Below, piece by piece: positions 38,095 through 50,735 of a DNA stretch of 64,000 nt. This DNA comes from Tillandsia leiboldiana (taxonomy: Eukaryota; Streptophyta; Magnoliopsida; Poales; Bromeliaceae). Made by a program: the position numbers and the translations under genes. The notes under the pieces were generated by a model that made no database searches, was not told the DNA's origin, and saw only the letters and a list, made by a program, of their open reading frames with translations. The stretch covers positions 29,622,599 through 29,686,598 of the forward strand of contig CM055073.1 in the NCBI GenBank assembly GCA_029204045.2, written 5' to 3'. Within the stretch, counting starts at the first letter, position 1. Each line of letters opens with the position of its first letter.

Positions 38095-38670
38095 TGTGAC
38101 ACCCCCGGAATTTGGATTAGTCCTATATATAAATGATATAATAGGACTAAATCTCTAACCCGGCTATAGCATTTTGGATGGTAGCAAGATCCAAGAGGAA
38201 CATGAGAGTTAAGCGTGCTAGAGCTAGAGTAGTTCTAGGATGGGTGACCCCCTGGGAAGTGGGGCGTCACAGTTGGTATCAGAGCCATTCACCAGCCGGA
38301 AATGTGAGATGAGTCTCGGCTGAGCCAGGGTTATATAGCGGGTAGAGCGAGACTCCCCGGCTAATGACCGTTGTGAGTGGAGTGCAGCTCCTCACAAGGT
38401 CGGCTAAGGCTAGCGAGACGAGTCTCACATCGCCTGGTGCTTGTGAGTGTGCTTGAGCCTGACGTGGACGTCAGGGCTTAAAGGGGGGAAGAATGTGACA
38501 CCCCCGGAATTTGGATTAGTCCTATATATAAATGATATAATAGGACTAAATCTCTAACCCGGTTATAGCATTTTGGATGGTAGCAAGATCCAAGAGGAAC
38601 ATGAGAGTTAAGCGTGCTAGAGCTAGAGTAGTTCTAGGATGGGTGACCCCCTGGGAAGTGGGGCGTCACA
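38095..38670 (+). mobile_element. Cassandra TRIM retrotransposon with 5S rRNA-derived LTRs
   Basis: A 576-base non-coding element with LTRs at 38095-38271 and 38494-38670 (177 bases each, one difference: cggcta versus cggtta). The primer-binding site TGGTATCAGAGCC lies at 38274-38286, and the purine tract ttaaaggggggaagaa ends at 38493. Each LTR contains the 3' half of 5S rRNA, the hallmark of Cassandra. It encodes no protein and would depend on another element's machinery. The flanking pentamers taatt and gtact do not match, so a target duplication is absent. It starts two bases after the stop of the Harbinger transposase remnant. Confidence 0.93.
38200..38260 (+). other. 5S rRNA-derived segment in Cassandra LTR
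   Basis: Contains gttaagcgtgct (box A region), gagtagttctagg (intermediate element region) and gatgggtgaccccctgggaa (box C region), close to plant 5S rRNA. The same segment recurs at 38599-38659 and, on the minus strand, at 53118-53178 and 53515-53575. It is a promoter-bearing piece, not a complete 5S gene. Confidence 0.9.
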
Positions 38671-39130
38671 GTACTCGGTGCATCAAGCTTACGGCGAGGC
38701 GACGTCATTCGTACTAGTATTATAAAACAGTTGTGGAATAGTAGAAGCGAGACCTGTGATGGTTATCGTTAAAACATTATGTTATAAACAGTTGTGTATT
38801 TATGACAGATGTATACTTTCGATACTTGGTATTAAATTTAAAACGCATATATTAGTAGGAAAGTAATATGAAATTTATAGTAAACAAATTAATCACTTTT
38901 TTCCATGATATAATATTTTAGGAAAATTTTGCGAATATATTTTGATTATGAAAAATATAGCAATTGAAATTTTGATTTCAATATTTTTTCCCTGATATAT
39001 ATTTTGATTTTGATTTTGATTTTATCTGATTTTTAAATTTCTTCAATCAAATATTTAAAACAATCCAATCGAAATTTAATTTTATTTTAATACATCGGGC
39101 AATTTCATCATTTTATCTAATTACTACTAT
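38671..39130. other. AT-rich sequence between Cassandra and element B
   Basis: Probably the continuing 3' part of the Harbinger-like element. No open frame or repeat boundary is recognised. Confidence 0.4.
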
Positions 39131-39135
39131 CTATT

Positions 39136-41476
39136 TGTCACGCCCCGGAGGGTTTAAAATAAGCGAAAAACGTGTACATTTTTTTTTTTTTTTAATAAGT
39201 ACACCCGTCGGGCACGTGCGCAGATCCGCCACATACGTGAGAGTCCTCGATGAGCCAGGCAGAGTGACCCTTGCGCATGCACGGCGTAGGAAAGTACAAA
39301 AAATACTTTAACCACACTAGCTAAGTACGAAAGAGAAATGAGAAGTCGCCAAACGACATTTCTAATAAGACCACCAAGTTTAGAAAAAATAAATCCACGG
39401 GTTGCAAAACGGTGCCTGCACGACACTTAAATTTCATTAAACATTTTCGCAATTTTTTTACTTGAATTGAAAAGAGTGGCCGAATCAACAACGAGTAAAG
39501 GAATAACGTTCATCCACGATAAAACACAATTCACATCCAACATCCACAATAATGAACCACACGCACATAAGCTAACTAACCGAAATAATCAAAACGTAAG
39601 TAAAAGAAAGGTCATCAGCCCCTAATCGGGGCTAAAATCCTCAAGTCGCCGCCTCACCGTCGTCCCGGATCCCACCCCTGACCGAACCTATCACAGTGTG
39701 GGAAGTCAGTGACCAAAGAGTAAGAGGTACATGTAAAACATGTAAGAAGTTATAAGTACTGAAAGGAAAGCGAACCGATAAACCAGAGCATCCAAAACTC
39801 CCCCTCATGAATCCACAGTATCCCTGTAGGTCAGAACGAAACACATGCCAAAAAATCTAAGGACCCCCAGCGAACAGAAACACCTTGCTCTCACCTTGGT
39901 GCATTTAACCCCTCTACGGTACTTGTGCAGCACCTTAAGTAACCGTAAGGGGTCCCCACCACGTCACCTTGTGGGGTACACGGGTCAACGTACCACCTCT
40001 CCGAAAAAATACACCGATGCGGTGGTCAAACCGCTGGTGTGCGCGTAAGCAGCCATGAGCATAAAGACCGAAGTCGGTGTGTGATATAGAGCACCGCGAC
40101 ACCAGTCGCAACAGATAGTAATAAAAGAATTCTCATGCGAAAAGGGGATAGTTGAAAACCATCAGCACATCTACTTTACTCTTTCTTAGAACATGATGAG
40201 ACCTCACTTTAAAATAAAAAAATGCACGAAAAGGGTACCCACCTTGAATCGCGTTGAACAGAACGCCTGTAACCGTCCTGCGCCCTTGCACGACTCCCGG
40301 ACCCCTAAAAGTCCCCAACAGAAAACATCAGTAACACCTAACTAAAAAACCCAGACCACGCAGCAGCAGCGGCGCGGCCCCGCGCGGGCGCCGCATGCGG
40401 TGCGGCCCCGCGCGGGCACCAACCCGGCGCGGCACGCCGCATGCGGTGTCGCCCCATGCGGCGCGGCCCCGCGCGGGCACCAGCCCCGCGCGGCGCGCCG
40501 CATGCGGTGCGGCCCCATGCTGCGTGGCCCCGCGCGGGCACCAGCCCCGGGTGGGCGCGCTGCCCGCGGAGCGGCCCTGCGCGGGGCTGGCGCGGGCGCG
40601 CTGCCCGCGGAGCCACCCCGCGCGGCCGGCGCCGCATGCGGTGCGGCCCCGCGCGGGCGCCGCATGCGGTGTGCCCGCGGGCTGCAGGCGATGCGGCGGC
40701 GGTCACGTGGCGGCGGCGCGTCCGTACACCGCAGCGGCGGTGCTCCGGGACATCGCTGCGGCTGTGCTCTAGGGCATCGCGGCAGCGACGGCAAATGCGA
40801 AACAAAGCAAAGAACGGCGAAACCCTAAAAGCCAAAAACGCCGAACCCTAAAAGCCAAAAAAAACGCCAAACCCTAAAACGACGATACGCGAGAGATAAA
40901 CGCCGCTAACCTTGATCTATCGGAGAAGATGATCCATTCCCATTCCTCATGGTGGTGAGGATCCGAACCCGCTCCCCGTTGACGGTAACGTCCCGTTCCC
41001 GGCTTCCAGCACGTTGATCGAAGAAGATCAGGTTCCGTTTCCTTTTTTTCTTTTCTCTCCGATTAGCGTTTCCTTTTTCTTGGAGGGTAAATAAAATAAT
41101 ATATTTAATTTTTTTTTTCTCATACGTACAATAAATCCCTATCTGCGACAAACGGGATTCACAAACTAACTTCTAGATAAGAGTGCCACCTAAGCCAAGT
41201 TCTAAACCAGTCGGCGCGAATTTTGAAGCACCAAAACTTTAACGGGTTCGACTTATCCCATCATACTCGTTAACACAAAAGGCTCAATCCGGAAGATCCG
41301 TAAGTCGGATTTCAAATCCGATCGCTCCGCCGTTCACCATTTCACGGGCTCTATCAAGGAAAAATATCCACAAACCACCACGGTCTACCTAGAAAAACTT
41401 GATAATTTATTTCTCCTAATAAACTAATTTATTAAAAAAGAAATAAAAAGATGACAGGAAAAGTCATGACACTACA
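39136..41476 (-). repeat. LTR B, 3' LTR in minus-strand sense
   Basis: Plus strand begins tgtcacgccccggagg and ends catgacactaca. It contains a T-run (39180-39194), a GC-rich array of roughly 60-base units made of ccgcatgcggtgcggcccc and gcgcgggcaccagcc (40370-40700), and an AT-rich part after 41080. The GC-rich frames on both strands are not genes. Confidence 0.9.
40370..40700. repeat. GC-rich array in LTR B
   Basis: Degenerate tandem units rich in CpG and in the self-complementary words ccgcgcgg and gcatgc. Counterparts are at 2700-3140, 15440-15900 and 56560-56910, with a different unit order in each. Confidence 0.8.
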
Positions 41477-41487
41477 TCACACACCCC

Positions 41488-44400
41488 TTAAAAGAAGTTT
41501 CGTCCTGAAAACTTAACATCAACCCGTGCTAAATAAATCAGAAAAAACACTCTCATCTTTGATTCTAACTCCCAAGTCGCTTCACGCTCTTCATGATTAC
41601 TCTACAGCACCTTCACATAGGGGATCACCCGGTTGCGCAACTTTTTGTCTTCCCGTGCCAAAATTTGTATCGGTGTCTCATCAAAGCTTAAGTTCTCTCG
41701 AAGCCCAATAGCAGAAACATCAAGAACATGCGACGGATCGGAGAGGTATTTTCGAAGCATCGAAACATGAAAAACGTTGTGCACCCGATCGAGGTTTGGC
41801 GGCAAAGCTAAACGATAAGCTACCGGGCCAATGAGCTCCAGGATTTCAAAAGGTCCAACGAATCGCGGGCTCAATTTGCCCCGCAAGCCGAACCGTTTGA
41901 TCCCCTTGGATGGCGAGACCCGAAGCAAGACGTGCTCCCCAACCTGAAACTCCAAGTCACGACGTCTTCGGTCTGCATAACTCTTCTGCCGACTCTGGGC
42001 GGTCAACAACCGCCGTCTGATGAGGCGCACCTTTGCCTCGGTCTCCTCTACTAAGTCCGGTCCCAGGAACTTCCGTTCTCCTAAATCATCCCAACAAATA
42101 GGGGGTCGACATCGACGCCCGTACAATTTTTCGTATGGCGCCATCTAAATGCTGGCCTGGTAACTGTTGTTGTAAGCAAACTCCACAAGAGGTAGGTAGC
42201 GTGGGCTCCCTCACCCAAATCGAGCACGCATGCGCGGAGCATATCTTCAAGAATTTGGATCACCCGTTCCGACTGTCCGTCACTCTGGGGGTAGAAAGCT
42301 GTGCTAAAGTGCAGTTTGGTCCCCAGAGCCCGCTGCAAACTCTGCCAAAAGATTGACACAAACCGGGTGTCTCTGCCCGAAGTAATCGATGCCAGTACCC
42401 TATGCAATCTCACAACCTCGTTGATGTAAACCTGCGCCAAGCGGTCACGTGTCCACGTCGTATGTACAGGTAGGAAATGAGTCGTCTTCGTCAGTCGATC
42501 CACAATGACCCAGATCGCATTGTGACCCTGCCGCGATCGCGGGAATCCAGTGATGAAATCCATGGTTATTTGCTCCCACTTCCACTCTGGCACTGGTAGT
42601 GGTTGCAGTTTTCCCGCCGGGCGCTGGTGTTCGGCTTTTACCTGTTGGCAAACCAAATGGTGTGCCACGAATTGCGTTATCCCCTTTAATTTAGGCCACC
42701 AAAAAGTCTGCTTAAGGTCTTTGTACATCTTTGTGCCACCAGGATGCGCCGCATAGGGAGCATAGTGCACCTCTAATAAAATCTCATCCTTCAACTCTGG
42801 CAGATTGGGCACGCAAATTCGTCCTCGGAACCGTATTGCGTTGTCCGTGCCAATCGAAAAGTCGCCCTCCCGATCCGAAGGAAGCCTATCCCGTACAAGC
42901 TGTAGTTGAGCGTCAGTCTTTTGACCTTCCAGGATTTTCTTAAACAAGGTAGGCTTAACCATCAGGGACAATAGTCGCGAAACTGCACCCCCCGGTACCA
43001 CCTCCAATCTCATCCGCGAAAAATTCGCGATTAAACGGTCTTGCTGAGTGATAGCGTTCACTGGTAACCCTTCTGTCTGACCCTTCCTGCTCAAGGCATC
43101 GGCAACTACGTTTGCCTTTCCGGGATAGTATTGAATGGACAAATCGTAGTCCTTCAACAACTCCAACCAGCGCCTTTGCCGTAAGTTCAATTCCTTCTGC
43201 GTGAATAGATATTTAAGGCTCTGGTGATCCGAAAATACGTTGCAATGAACTCTATAGAGGTAGTGTCTCTAAAGTTTTAAAACGAAAACGACCGCTGCGA
43301 GTTCCAGATCGTGTGTAGGGTAGTTTCGCTCATAATCCTTGAGTTGTCTTGATGCGTAGGCTACGACTTTTCCCTGTTGCATCAGCACACTTCCAAGACC
43401 GTTCCGTGATGCATCACAATAAACCTTGAAATCCTCACCGGGTGTCGGTAATGTAAGCACGGGTGCCCGTGTTAGCCTGTCATTAAGTTCCTCGAAGCTC
43501 TCCTGGCATTGAGTCGTCCACACAAATCTCTCCCCTTTCCGGGTTAGACGATTCAGAGGGGTGGCAATTTTTGAGAAACCTTCCACGAAGCGCCTATAAT
43601 ATCCTGCCAAACCCAAGAAGCTGCGAATTTCCGTTATTGTAGTCGGTCGGGGCCAGTTAGCTACTGACTCCACCTTCTTAGGATCCACCGCAATTCCCGT
43701 CGCTGAGACTATATATCCCAAGAAGTCCACTTCACGAAGCCAGAACTCACACTTCTTGAGCTTAGCAAACAGTTTCTGGTCCCTTAGAGTCTGAAGAATT
43801 ACTCGCAGATGTTCCTTATGTTCCTCATCTGTTCGTGAGTAGACCAAAATGTCATCAATAAAGACCACTACAAATTGGTCCAAGAAGGGTTTGAATATCC
43901 TATTCATCATATCCAGGAACACCGCTGGGGCGTTCGTAAGTCCAAACGGCATAACCGTAAACTCGTAATGACCATATCGAGTTCGAAAGGCTGTTTTAGG
44001 TATATCCTCACCTCGAACTCTAAGCTGATGATAGCCAGACTGCAAATCTATCTTCGAGAACACTGACGCTCCTTGTAGTTGGTCGAACAAGTCATCAATC
44101 CGAGGCAAGGGGTACTTGTTTTTCACGGTAACCTTATTTATCTCCCGATAGTCAATGCACAGACGTAAACTCCCGTCATTTTTCCGCACGAAGAGAACGG
44201 GTGCACCCCAAGGCGACACACTTGGTCTGATGAACCCCTTATCCAAAAGATCTTCTAGTTGTGTCTTAAGCTCCCTTAATTCTGCGAACGCCATTCGGTA
44301 CGGTGCCTTGGTGATAGGTTGCGTACCCGGAAGAAGCTCGATGGCGAAGTCGGTTTCTCGTTCGGGAGGCATCCCGGACAGTTCGGTCGAAAAAACGTCT

Positions 44401-44903
44401 GAAAAATCCCTTACGATAGGGATATCCGAGAGCAGTGCCGAGGGTCGAGTCGCTAAGTCCACCGAGGCTATGTATGCTACACATCCACCCTCCATCAGTT
44501 TCCTAGCCCGCGACGCAGAGATAATAGAAGAGAATGAGGTGCTCTTACATGCCAAGTATACGTGATCCGGAAAGCCAGGTTCCTGCAGCCGCACCTGGCG
44601 CTTCTCGCAATCAATCACCGCCTGGTACTTCGTGAGCCAATCCATACCGAGTACCACATCGAACTCCTTAAGCGGGATTACCACTAAATCCCAAGGACAA
44701 CGTAGCCTTCCCAACTTTATCGGGCAGGAAGGTACAAAACTATTCGCTTCTAAGGGTCCTCCAGGGGTCAAAACCGACATTATACTACGAAGAGGTGTCC
44801 CCTCAAAATCATGAGTACGTGCGAACTCACGAGACATGAACAAGTGGGATGCTCCAGTGTCAAAAAGGGTTCTAGCACGATAGTCTGAGACTAGAGTAAT
44901 ACC
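41488..44903 (-). pseudogene. Element B pol: protease, RT, RNase H, integrase, chromodomain-like tail
   Basis: On the minus strand the frame enters from the solo-LTR junction at 44903. It shows the protease DTGAS motif (about 44848-44861), the RT with its FIDD active site (43851-43863), RNase H starting near FKVYCDAS, and integrase with a MDFITG Asp, a GRDTRF Asp and a SERVIQ Glu. The zinc-binding part of integrase has lost its first Cys (HLVCQQ). The tail ends ATWELES then a TAA at 41488-41490, next to the polypurine tract. Defects: TAG at 43269-43271 where relatives have Trp, a frameshift near 42190, TAG at 42145-42147, and TAG at 41602-41604 again at a Trp position. With the LTR inserted upstream, it cannot give an active polyprotein. 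The breaks are described, not repaired. Confidence 0.9.
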
Positions 44904-47900
44904 TGTGAGGACCCGGAAATTCCCACGTTTGGATTACTGTTGGATCTGCGGCTTCTGGAGACCCATGTTGGGTGTTAGAGGTGTTTGCGCGCATATTGGA
45001 CTCAAGGATTGGACCCGGCATGAAAAACGGATCAAGTTTGCTCTTCCGAAAATTTTTGGTAAATTTTAGAAGTGGAATTTGGCAAATCGGACATCGGATT
45101 TGGATTCAGCGCGCGAAAACGGTCAAGATGGACTATTTACTTATATTTTTCGGAGCTCGGATGACCCGGCACGGATTTTGAGGCGTGGGGTTACTGTTCC
45201 GGCGGCCGGAGTTGCGCCGGCGGCGGCGGCGGACGGCGGAGCGCGGCGGCGGGCCGAGGAGAGGCCGGTCGGTCCACCGCGGGAGTCGTGCACCGGGCGC
45301 GGGCCACGTGGCGAGCTTCGGTTGGCCGGCGCAGCACGCGCGGTCTACGCAGTGGCGCGGGTGCACGGTGGACCGGGTGCGGACGCGTGGCGGACTTTGG
45401 TTGGCGGGTTCTGGTGCGCGCGGTCCACGCGGCGGGAGGCAGGTGCCTCGGGGCGCGTGCCCGACGTGCGGCAGCGGGAGGCGCGGTCGCGCACGTGGGC
45501 GCGGCGTGGGCGCGGTCGGGGGCGACGTGGGGGCGCCACGTGGCGTCGCGCGGTTCGCGGGCGCACGTGCGCCGGGCGCGGGGAGCGCGTCTGGGCCACG
45601 TGGCGGCCCGTGAGGGATTCGGGCGCGCACAGTAAAGGGCCGGGCCCGTTACTGTAGCAGCCCGAATACCCCGGGCGCCCGAACTTTGGGCCAAAAGTCC
45701 AAAATCTGGATTTTTCGGGCTGGGCCTATAATTAGGCAGTTGGCTGAGGCTTTTTGCCCCCTTTCCCGAGCTCCCCTGCCCATGGCCCCTTTAGGAAAGT
45801 TGTAGAACTTTGTGCTGCGCATCTTCTGGCAGAGGCCCGGATTTTTTTGGAAGCCGCGGCGTCGACGACTTCGGCATCGGAGCGCAGTGTGGCGATCTTT
45901 CATCGGAGGCCCGTTATCGTCGCAGTTCGATCTGAGAGGTCCACAGAGCTACTCCGTCAGTATTTTTGGACGATTTCTGCGGCGTTGGAATCACGAGAGG
46001 TACGCCTTCGATTTCCGTGTTGATCACCTTGATTGATTCTGAGTTCTTGGCACGGTTTACGAGACATTTCTGAGCCACTGTTTTGCTGGTGGAATTCTGG
46101 ACAGCGGAGGCTTGCCGGAATTTTATCTCCGCACTCGAGCATCAGATCGAGACGAGCCTATACACTTTTTGGATCTACTCGTCGCGAGGATTATCATCGT
46201 ATTTTTTTGGGATTTTTCTGAGGCTTGCCCGAAGGTATACTGTTTCCCCTTTTACTGTGCAGAGTTTTACAGTTGTGTGGTTGTGAGTGTTTGCGCACCT
46301 GTACTGTGGAATTTGTAACTCGGCCTACGGGGCTCGGAATTGAACGTGCAGGTACCCGTTTCGAAGGTCTCGACGAGACGATCGCTGTGATATTTATTTC
46401 AGAATTTTTGGAGCCTTATCTGCAGGTGAAAAATGGACATCTTTGAGGCTGGATTTCAGAGTGTGATTATTTGGGTAATTTATGGGGTTTAAGTGTAACT
46501 TTGGACTGTATGTTGTACCCAGGAGAGTTTGCGGGTATTGCTGGACCCGTTGGAGTTGGAGATTTGGGATTCTGGGTATTTTCAGCTGTGGAACTCCGGA
46601 CAGTCAGCATTTTCAGGTGGGTGGCCTTGTCTTCATGACCTGTGGACTGTACATTAATTCTATCAGTGTAGGGACTTGCATGTTGTAGATGTATTTTGTA
46701 TAGCATGCTAGAATTTAGAAATTGATGTTCCTGATGCTGTCAGATGATCTTGTGTTTATGGTCCTTCCCTACAAGCTGTTGATTATTGTTATCTTGGAAC
46801 TTGACCTAGCACCCCGTCATATGTTGCATGTGTAACCAGACTAGTAGAAAACCCTCACTTGGGCTAGGGTTATTTCTGCTTTAGACATCCACACTTCTAC
46901 TTTCCTGGACATAGTGTTCTTCCTCGCCCGGGTAGTGGGCCGAGTGGTCAGGAGTTATCTTTTAGTGTGGGATGCATGTTACACTCGTGCTTGGGGGCAG
47001 AGTGGAGTCTGGTAGATGTAGTTGGTTGTTCATCTGTAGCGGGAGCCGTTTGGGTAGACGGCGGTCCCGAGATATTTTATTCTCTTGTTTTATCTGTCGC
47101 CGCTGTGTTAGTGGCAGCGGTATATCAGTGTTAGCAGGACCTTAAACCCAGAACCTTTTTGGACACACATATGATTTTTATCAACCAAATGGTTTCTTCC
47201 AAGCATCGTAGGGTCGCCGGAGTCTGTTCTTGTTTGATTGGACGAAGGCATTAGCCCTTCGAGGCTTGGATATAAAACTTGGTTTCAACTGTTTTCCTAA
47301 AAAGAACTAAAAATCATTAAATATGGATTTCTTACAGATCAAAGGGCTTCAGTAAGAAATGTCACCTTTTCCTACAAATTAACCACCCGAGATGATTCGA
47401 GTGGTCTGGGTTCTAAGGTCTGCCTTCTTCTTGGGACGAGAACAACGAGAGGCTATGCCTAGAGCCTGTTCTTGTTTGATTTGGATTGTAGGTTCTAGTC
47501 TTTCGGGGTTCCCGGACCCTTCCTCGTGTCTGTGGATGCGATGTTGGCCTGTTGAGGCAGTTGTTCGCAGTGGATGCGATGTTGGCCTGTTGAGGCAGTT
47601 GTTCGCAGTGGATGCGATGTTGGCCTGTTGAGGCAGTTTCTCGCAGTGGATGCGACTTTGTGCTATGAGTGGGTAGAGTGTGATCTAGAGGTTGTTTTTC
47701 TGATTTAATGGTGGAGGTGGTTCTCCCACCTAGCTTTGAGGATCTTGGGGTTCTGGCAGATCGAGTCGTGGAGGTTTCCCGACTCAGCCATGGTCGTGCA
47801 TTTATCAGATTGAGTCGTTGAGGGTTCTCCGACATAGCTGTGAGAGTGTTTTGGGCTATTCCTGTTTGAGTCGAGGTTCTTTTTCCGACTGAGTTGTGCT

Positions 47901-48854
47901 TTGAGCTTGGAGTTACCGATCTGTTTGATCGTGGATCATAGCCTGCATGAGCCACATTTGAGCTTGACAGAGATACTTTACAGAGATACTTTACAGTGAT
48001 ACTTATGGGTTACTTTGACTCGAGCGGGTCGCTCCCCTCGAGGGCCACTCCGGAGTAGGCGAGACCGGGTTGTTGTACCCGCGTGAGTTGAGATGTTCTT
48101 CGCGACTTGTTGTTGCATTTGTCCCTCTGGCTGTGCTTTTGTTGGCAGCCATGGACGCCCTACGTAAGTCCGCTCCTCCGGGACGTAACGGCAGTAGGTT
48201 GGCGCAGGTTTGACTGGACCCGAGGAGGCAGTCAGTTCAGATTGGGTGATCAGAGATGAGAGTTAGTTGTGGCATCATGTTCTTTCTGTTCCACTCTTTG
48301 AGCATCTAGATAGAGGCATAGTAGCTGTAGAGTTTACTTTTCCCAGCTTTCCTTACAGCACTGCATTTGTTGCTTTATGCCTCTAGTAGACTTAGTGGGC
48401 AGACCGTTGGGCTTGTTGGCGGCACCCACTGAGAACTACTTGGGACGTAGTTCTCACACCCGTCGTGGTGTATTTTCCCACAGGGACTTCTACTCCTGTT
48501 CCTGCTGCTCCTGTTGCTGCTTCTTCAGATCGAGGTGAGGGAGTCGCGAGCTAGATCCCTACCAGTCGTCGTCCAGTGAGTAGATGTACCCTTATTATTT
48601 TGAGAGTTTCTTGTTGAGAGACTTTGTAGTGAGGTATAGAGTTGTACTTTTCTTTCAGAGTTGAGTGACTTGTACTTTGGTGAGGACCTTGTATTAATTT
48701 ATTCTATTTCTAGCAGGTTATTTTCAGCTCTGATATCTGGTTAGTTTAGTATCTATCTTTTGCAGGTTTGACGCTTCGTCTATACGGGGTTCACCGTATG
48801 GGCGGCGGATCTGTTGGCGAGCCCGGGTCGCAGTTTCGACGCCGGGGCGTGACA
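44904..48854 (+). mobile_element. Solo LTR of family A, plus orientation, inside element B
   Basis: 3951 bases, starting tgtgaggacc and ending ggggcgtgaca, with a perfect target duplication atacc (44899-44903 and 48855-48859). No internal region or second LTR is present, so it arose by LTR-LTR recombination or an equivalent loss. It is opposite in orientation to all other A copies here. It carries a minisatellite (47532-47655) and the conserved hairpin (48431-48455). The TATA box is altered to ctataattag. It splits the protease region of element B 14 codons before the DTG motif. Confidence 0.92.
47532..47655. repeat. Minisatellite, 38-bp unit, three copies
   Basis: Three nearly identical units of gtggatgcgatgttggcctg plus ttgaggcagttgttcgca, inverted relative to 5432-5637 and 12445-12655. 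Confidence 0.9.
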
Positions 48855-48859
48855 ATACC

Positions 48860-49785
48860 TGCTACCACGCCCTCCGGTGGGTCCGTCTCCTGGTGGGTCA
48901 TCGAGTAGACTTTCCCTCCTGATTGCGGCCGCGCCTCCCCTTCCCGTCGGGGTGCTGGTGGGCGAGTGGCCGATCCTGAAGGAGCTTTTCCCCGTCCTTG
49001 TTGCTGCGGCGAAGGTGCAGACGCTGCTGAGGATGCTGTTCCCGTGTTCAAGGGGCAGTTGAAACGAAAGTGCCCCGGCTTGCCGCAACGAAAATAGTGA
49101 TCGTGCCTCTTGGATCATTCATTCACTCGGTGTGCTCCCCCGCAAATGATGCAAGGCATGTCCACCAGCTTTTGTCCTCCCGTCGGTGCGCTCCTGGTTC
49201 CTCATTGTTATCTCGAATGTTTAGGGGGTCGGCTTCCGCTAGAATAGCCTCCCTAGAGTAGGACTGAGGTCGCTTCCTGTCCCTGTCATGCACAAAGCCC
49301 TCCCGTCGGGCACGCGTAACAGCAAATCCTCGCTCCACTATAGTGGCTCTGTCGACCACCTTCTGGAATGTGTGCAAGTCCGCCGCTTGTACCAGCTAGA
49401 AGATGTCACTCCGTAGACCATCCACAAAGAGTTGGGCCTTGTGGGAATCGTCCCTTATAACAAAGGGTACGCAGTTGACCAATCTTACAAAATCCCGCTG
49501 GTACTCCATAACCGTCATGCTCCCCTGCTTGATGTGCTTCAGATCATCCTCCATCTGTTGTTTGACGCTGTTGGAGAAAAATGCCCCAAACAGCTTTTCT
49601 CGGAACGTAGCCCATGATGAAAGGGTGGTGACCTTCGAGAGATCCGGGCGCACCGTCTTCCACCACATGCAGGCGTTTCCCTCAAGGAAGTGGACGGCCA
49701 AGGGGACCCGTTCATACTCCTCCATCAACAAATCTTCGAAAAGCTTTACCATAGTATCTACCCACTTTTCCACGACCCACGGATC
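48860..49785 (-). pseudogene. Element B gag C-terminal half and start of protease
   Basis: On the minus strand the retrotransposon gag domain (WVDTMVKLFEDLL to FVDGLRSDIF) is readable from 49785 to about 49400. A TAG stop follows at 49396-49398. The downstream part has a frameshift before two CCHC zinc knuckles. The first knuckle (C-I-I-C-G-G-A-H) ends in TGA at 49115-49117 where the last Cys should be. The second has Tyr instead of the first Cys (Y-F-R-C-G-K-P-G-H). The frame beyond runs to the solo LTR and is in phase with the protease on its other side. The upstream partner is 54529-55035. Confidence 0.85.
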
Positions 49786-50594
49786 GGTCGTGTCACGCCC
49801 CGGGGTCGAAACTGCGACCCGGGCTCGTCAACATATCCGCCGCCCATACGGTGAACCCCATATAGACGAAGCGTCAAACCTGCAAAAAGAAGATACTATA
49901 CTAAACAGATATCAGAGCTGAAAATAAACGGCTAGAAATAGAAAATATACCACACAAAGCCCTCACCAAAATACATAAATCTCTCAACTCAAAAAGAAAA
50001 GTACAACTCTATCCCTCGCTACAAGTCTCTCAACAAGAAACTCTCAAAATAATAAGAGTACATCTACTCTCAGGACAACGACTAGTAGGAATCTAGCTCG
50101 TGACTCCCTCACCTCGATCCGAAGAAGCAGCAACTGGAGCAGCAGAAACAGGAGCAGACGTCCCTAGGGAAAAATACACCACGACGGGTGTGAGAACTAC
50201 ATCCCACAGTAGTTCTCAGTGGGTCCCGTCAACAAGCCCAACGGTCTGCCCACTAAGTCTACTAGAGGCACAAGGTAAATAATGAAATACTGAAAGAAGA
50301 GCTGGAAAAGAATATCTCTACAGCTACTATGCCCCTATCTAGATGCTCAACAAGTGAAACAGAAGGAAAACATGATGCATCTACTAACTCTCAGGTATAG
50401 CAACCCAAACTATAATGACTGCCATTATAGTAACCCAAACTATAATGACTGCCACATAGGGTCCAATCAAACCTGCGCCCACCTACAGCTGCACATCCTC
50501 AACAGGACGGTCTACCGTAGGGTGTCCATGACTGCCACATCTGGGCCAGCCAGAGGGACGGCGTCGACAAGTCACGATAGAAGAACTCAATCTC

Positions 50595-50735
50595 ACGCTG
50601 GTTACAACAACCCGATCTAAAGCTCAATATCGACGCCGGTTACAACAACCCGGTCTAAAGCTCAATATCGACGCCGGTTACAACAACCCGGTCTAAAGCT
50701 CAATCTCGACGCCGGTTACAACAACCCGGTCTCGC
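50595..50735. repeat. Minisatellite, about 38-bp unit, four copies
   Basis: Units of gctcaatatcgacgccggtt plus acaacaacccggtctaaa. Other LTR A copies have this segment only once (for example 12018-12055), so the expansion is private to this copy. Confidence 0.88.

Noticed and set aside
38200..38260. 5S rRNA gene
   Set aside because: Only the promoter-bearing 3' half is similar, the 5' half is unrelated, and it lies inside Cassandra LTRs.
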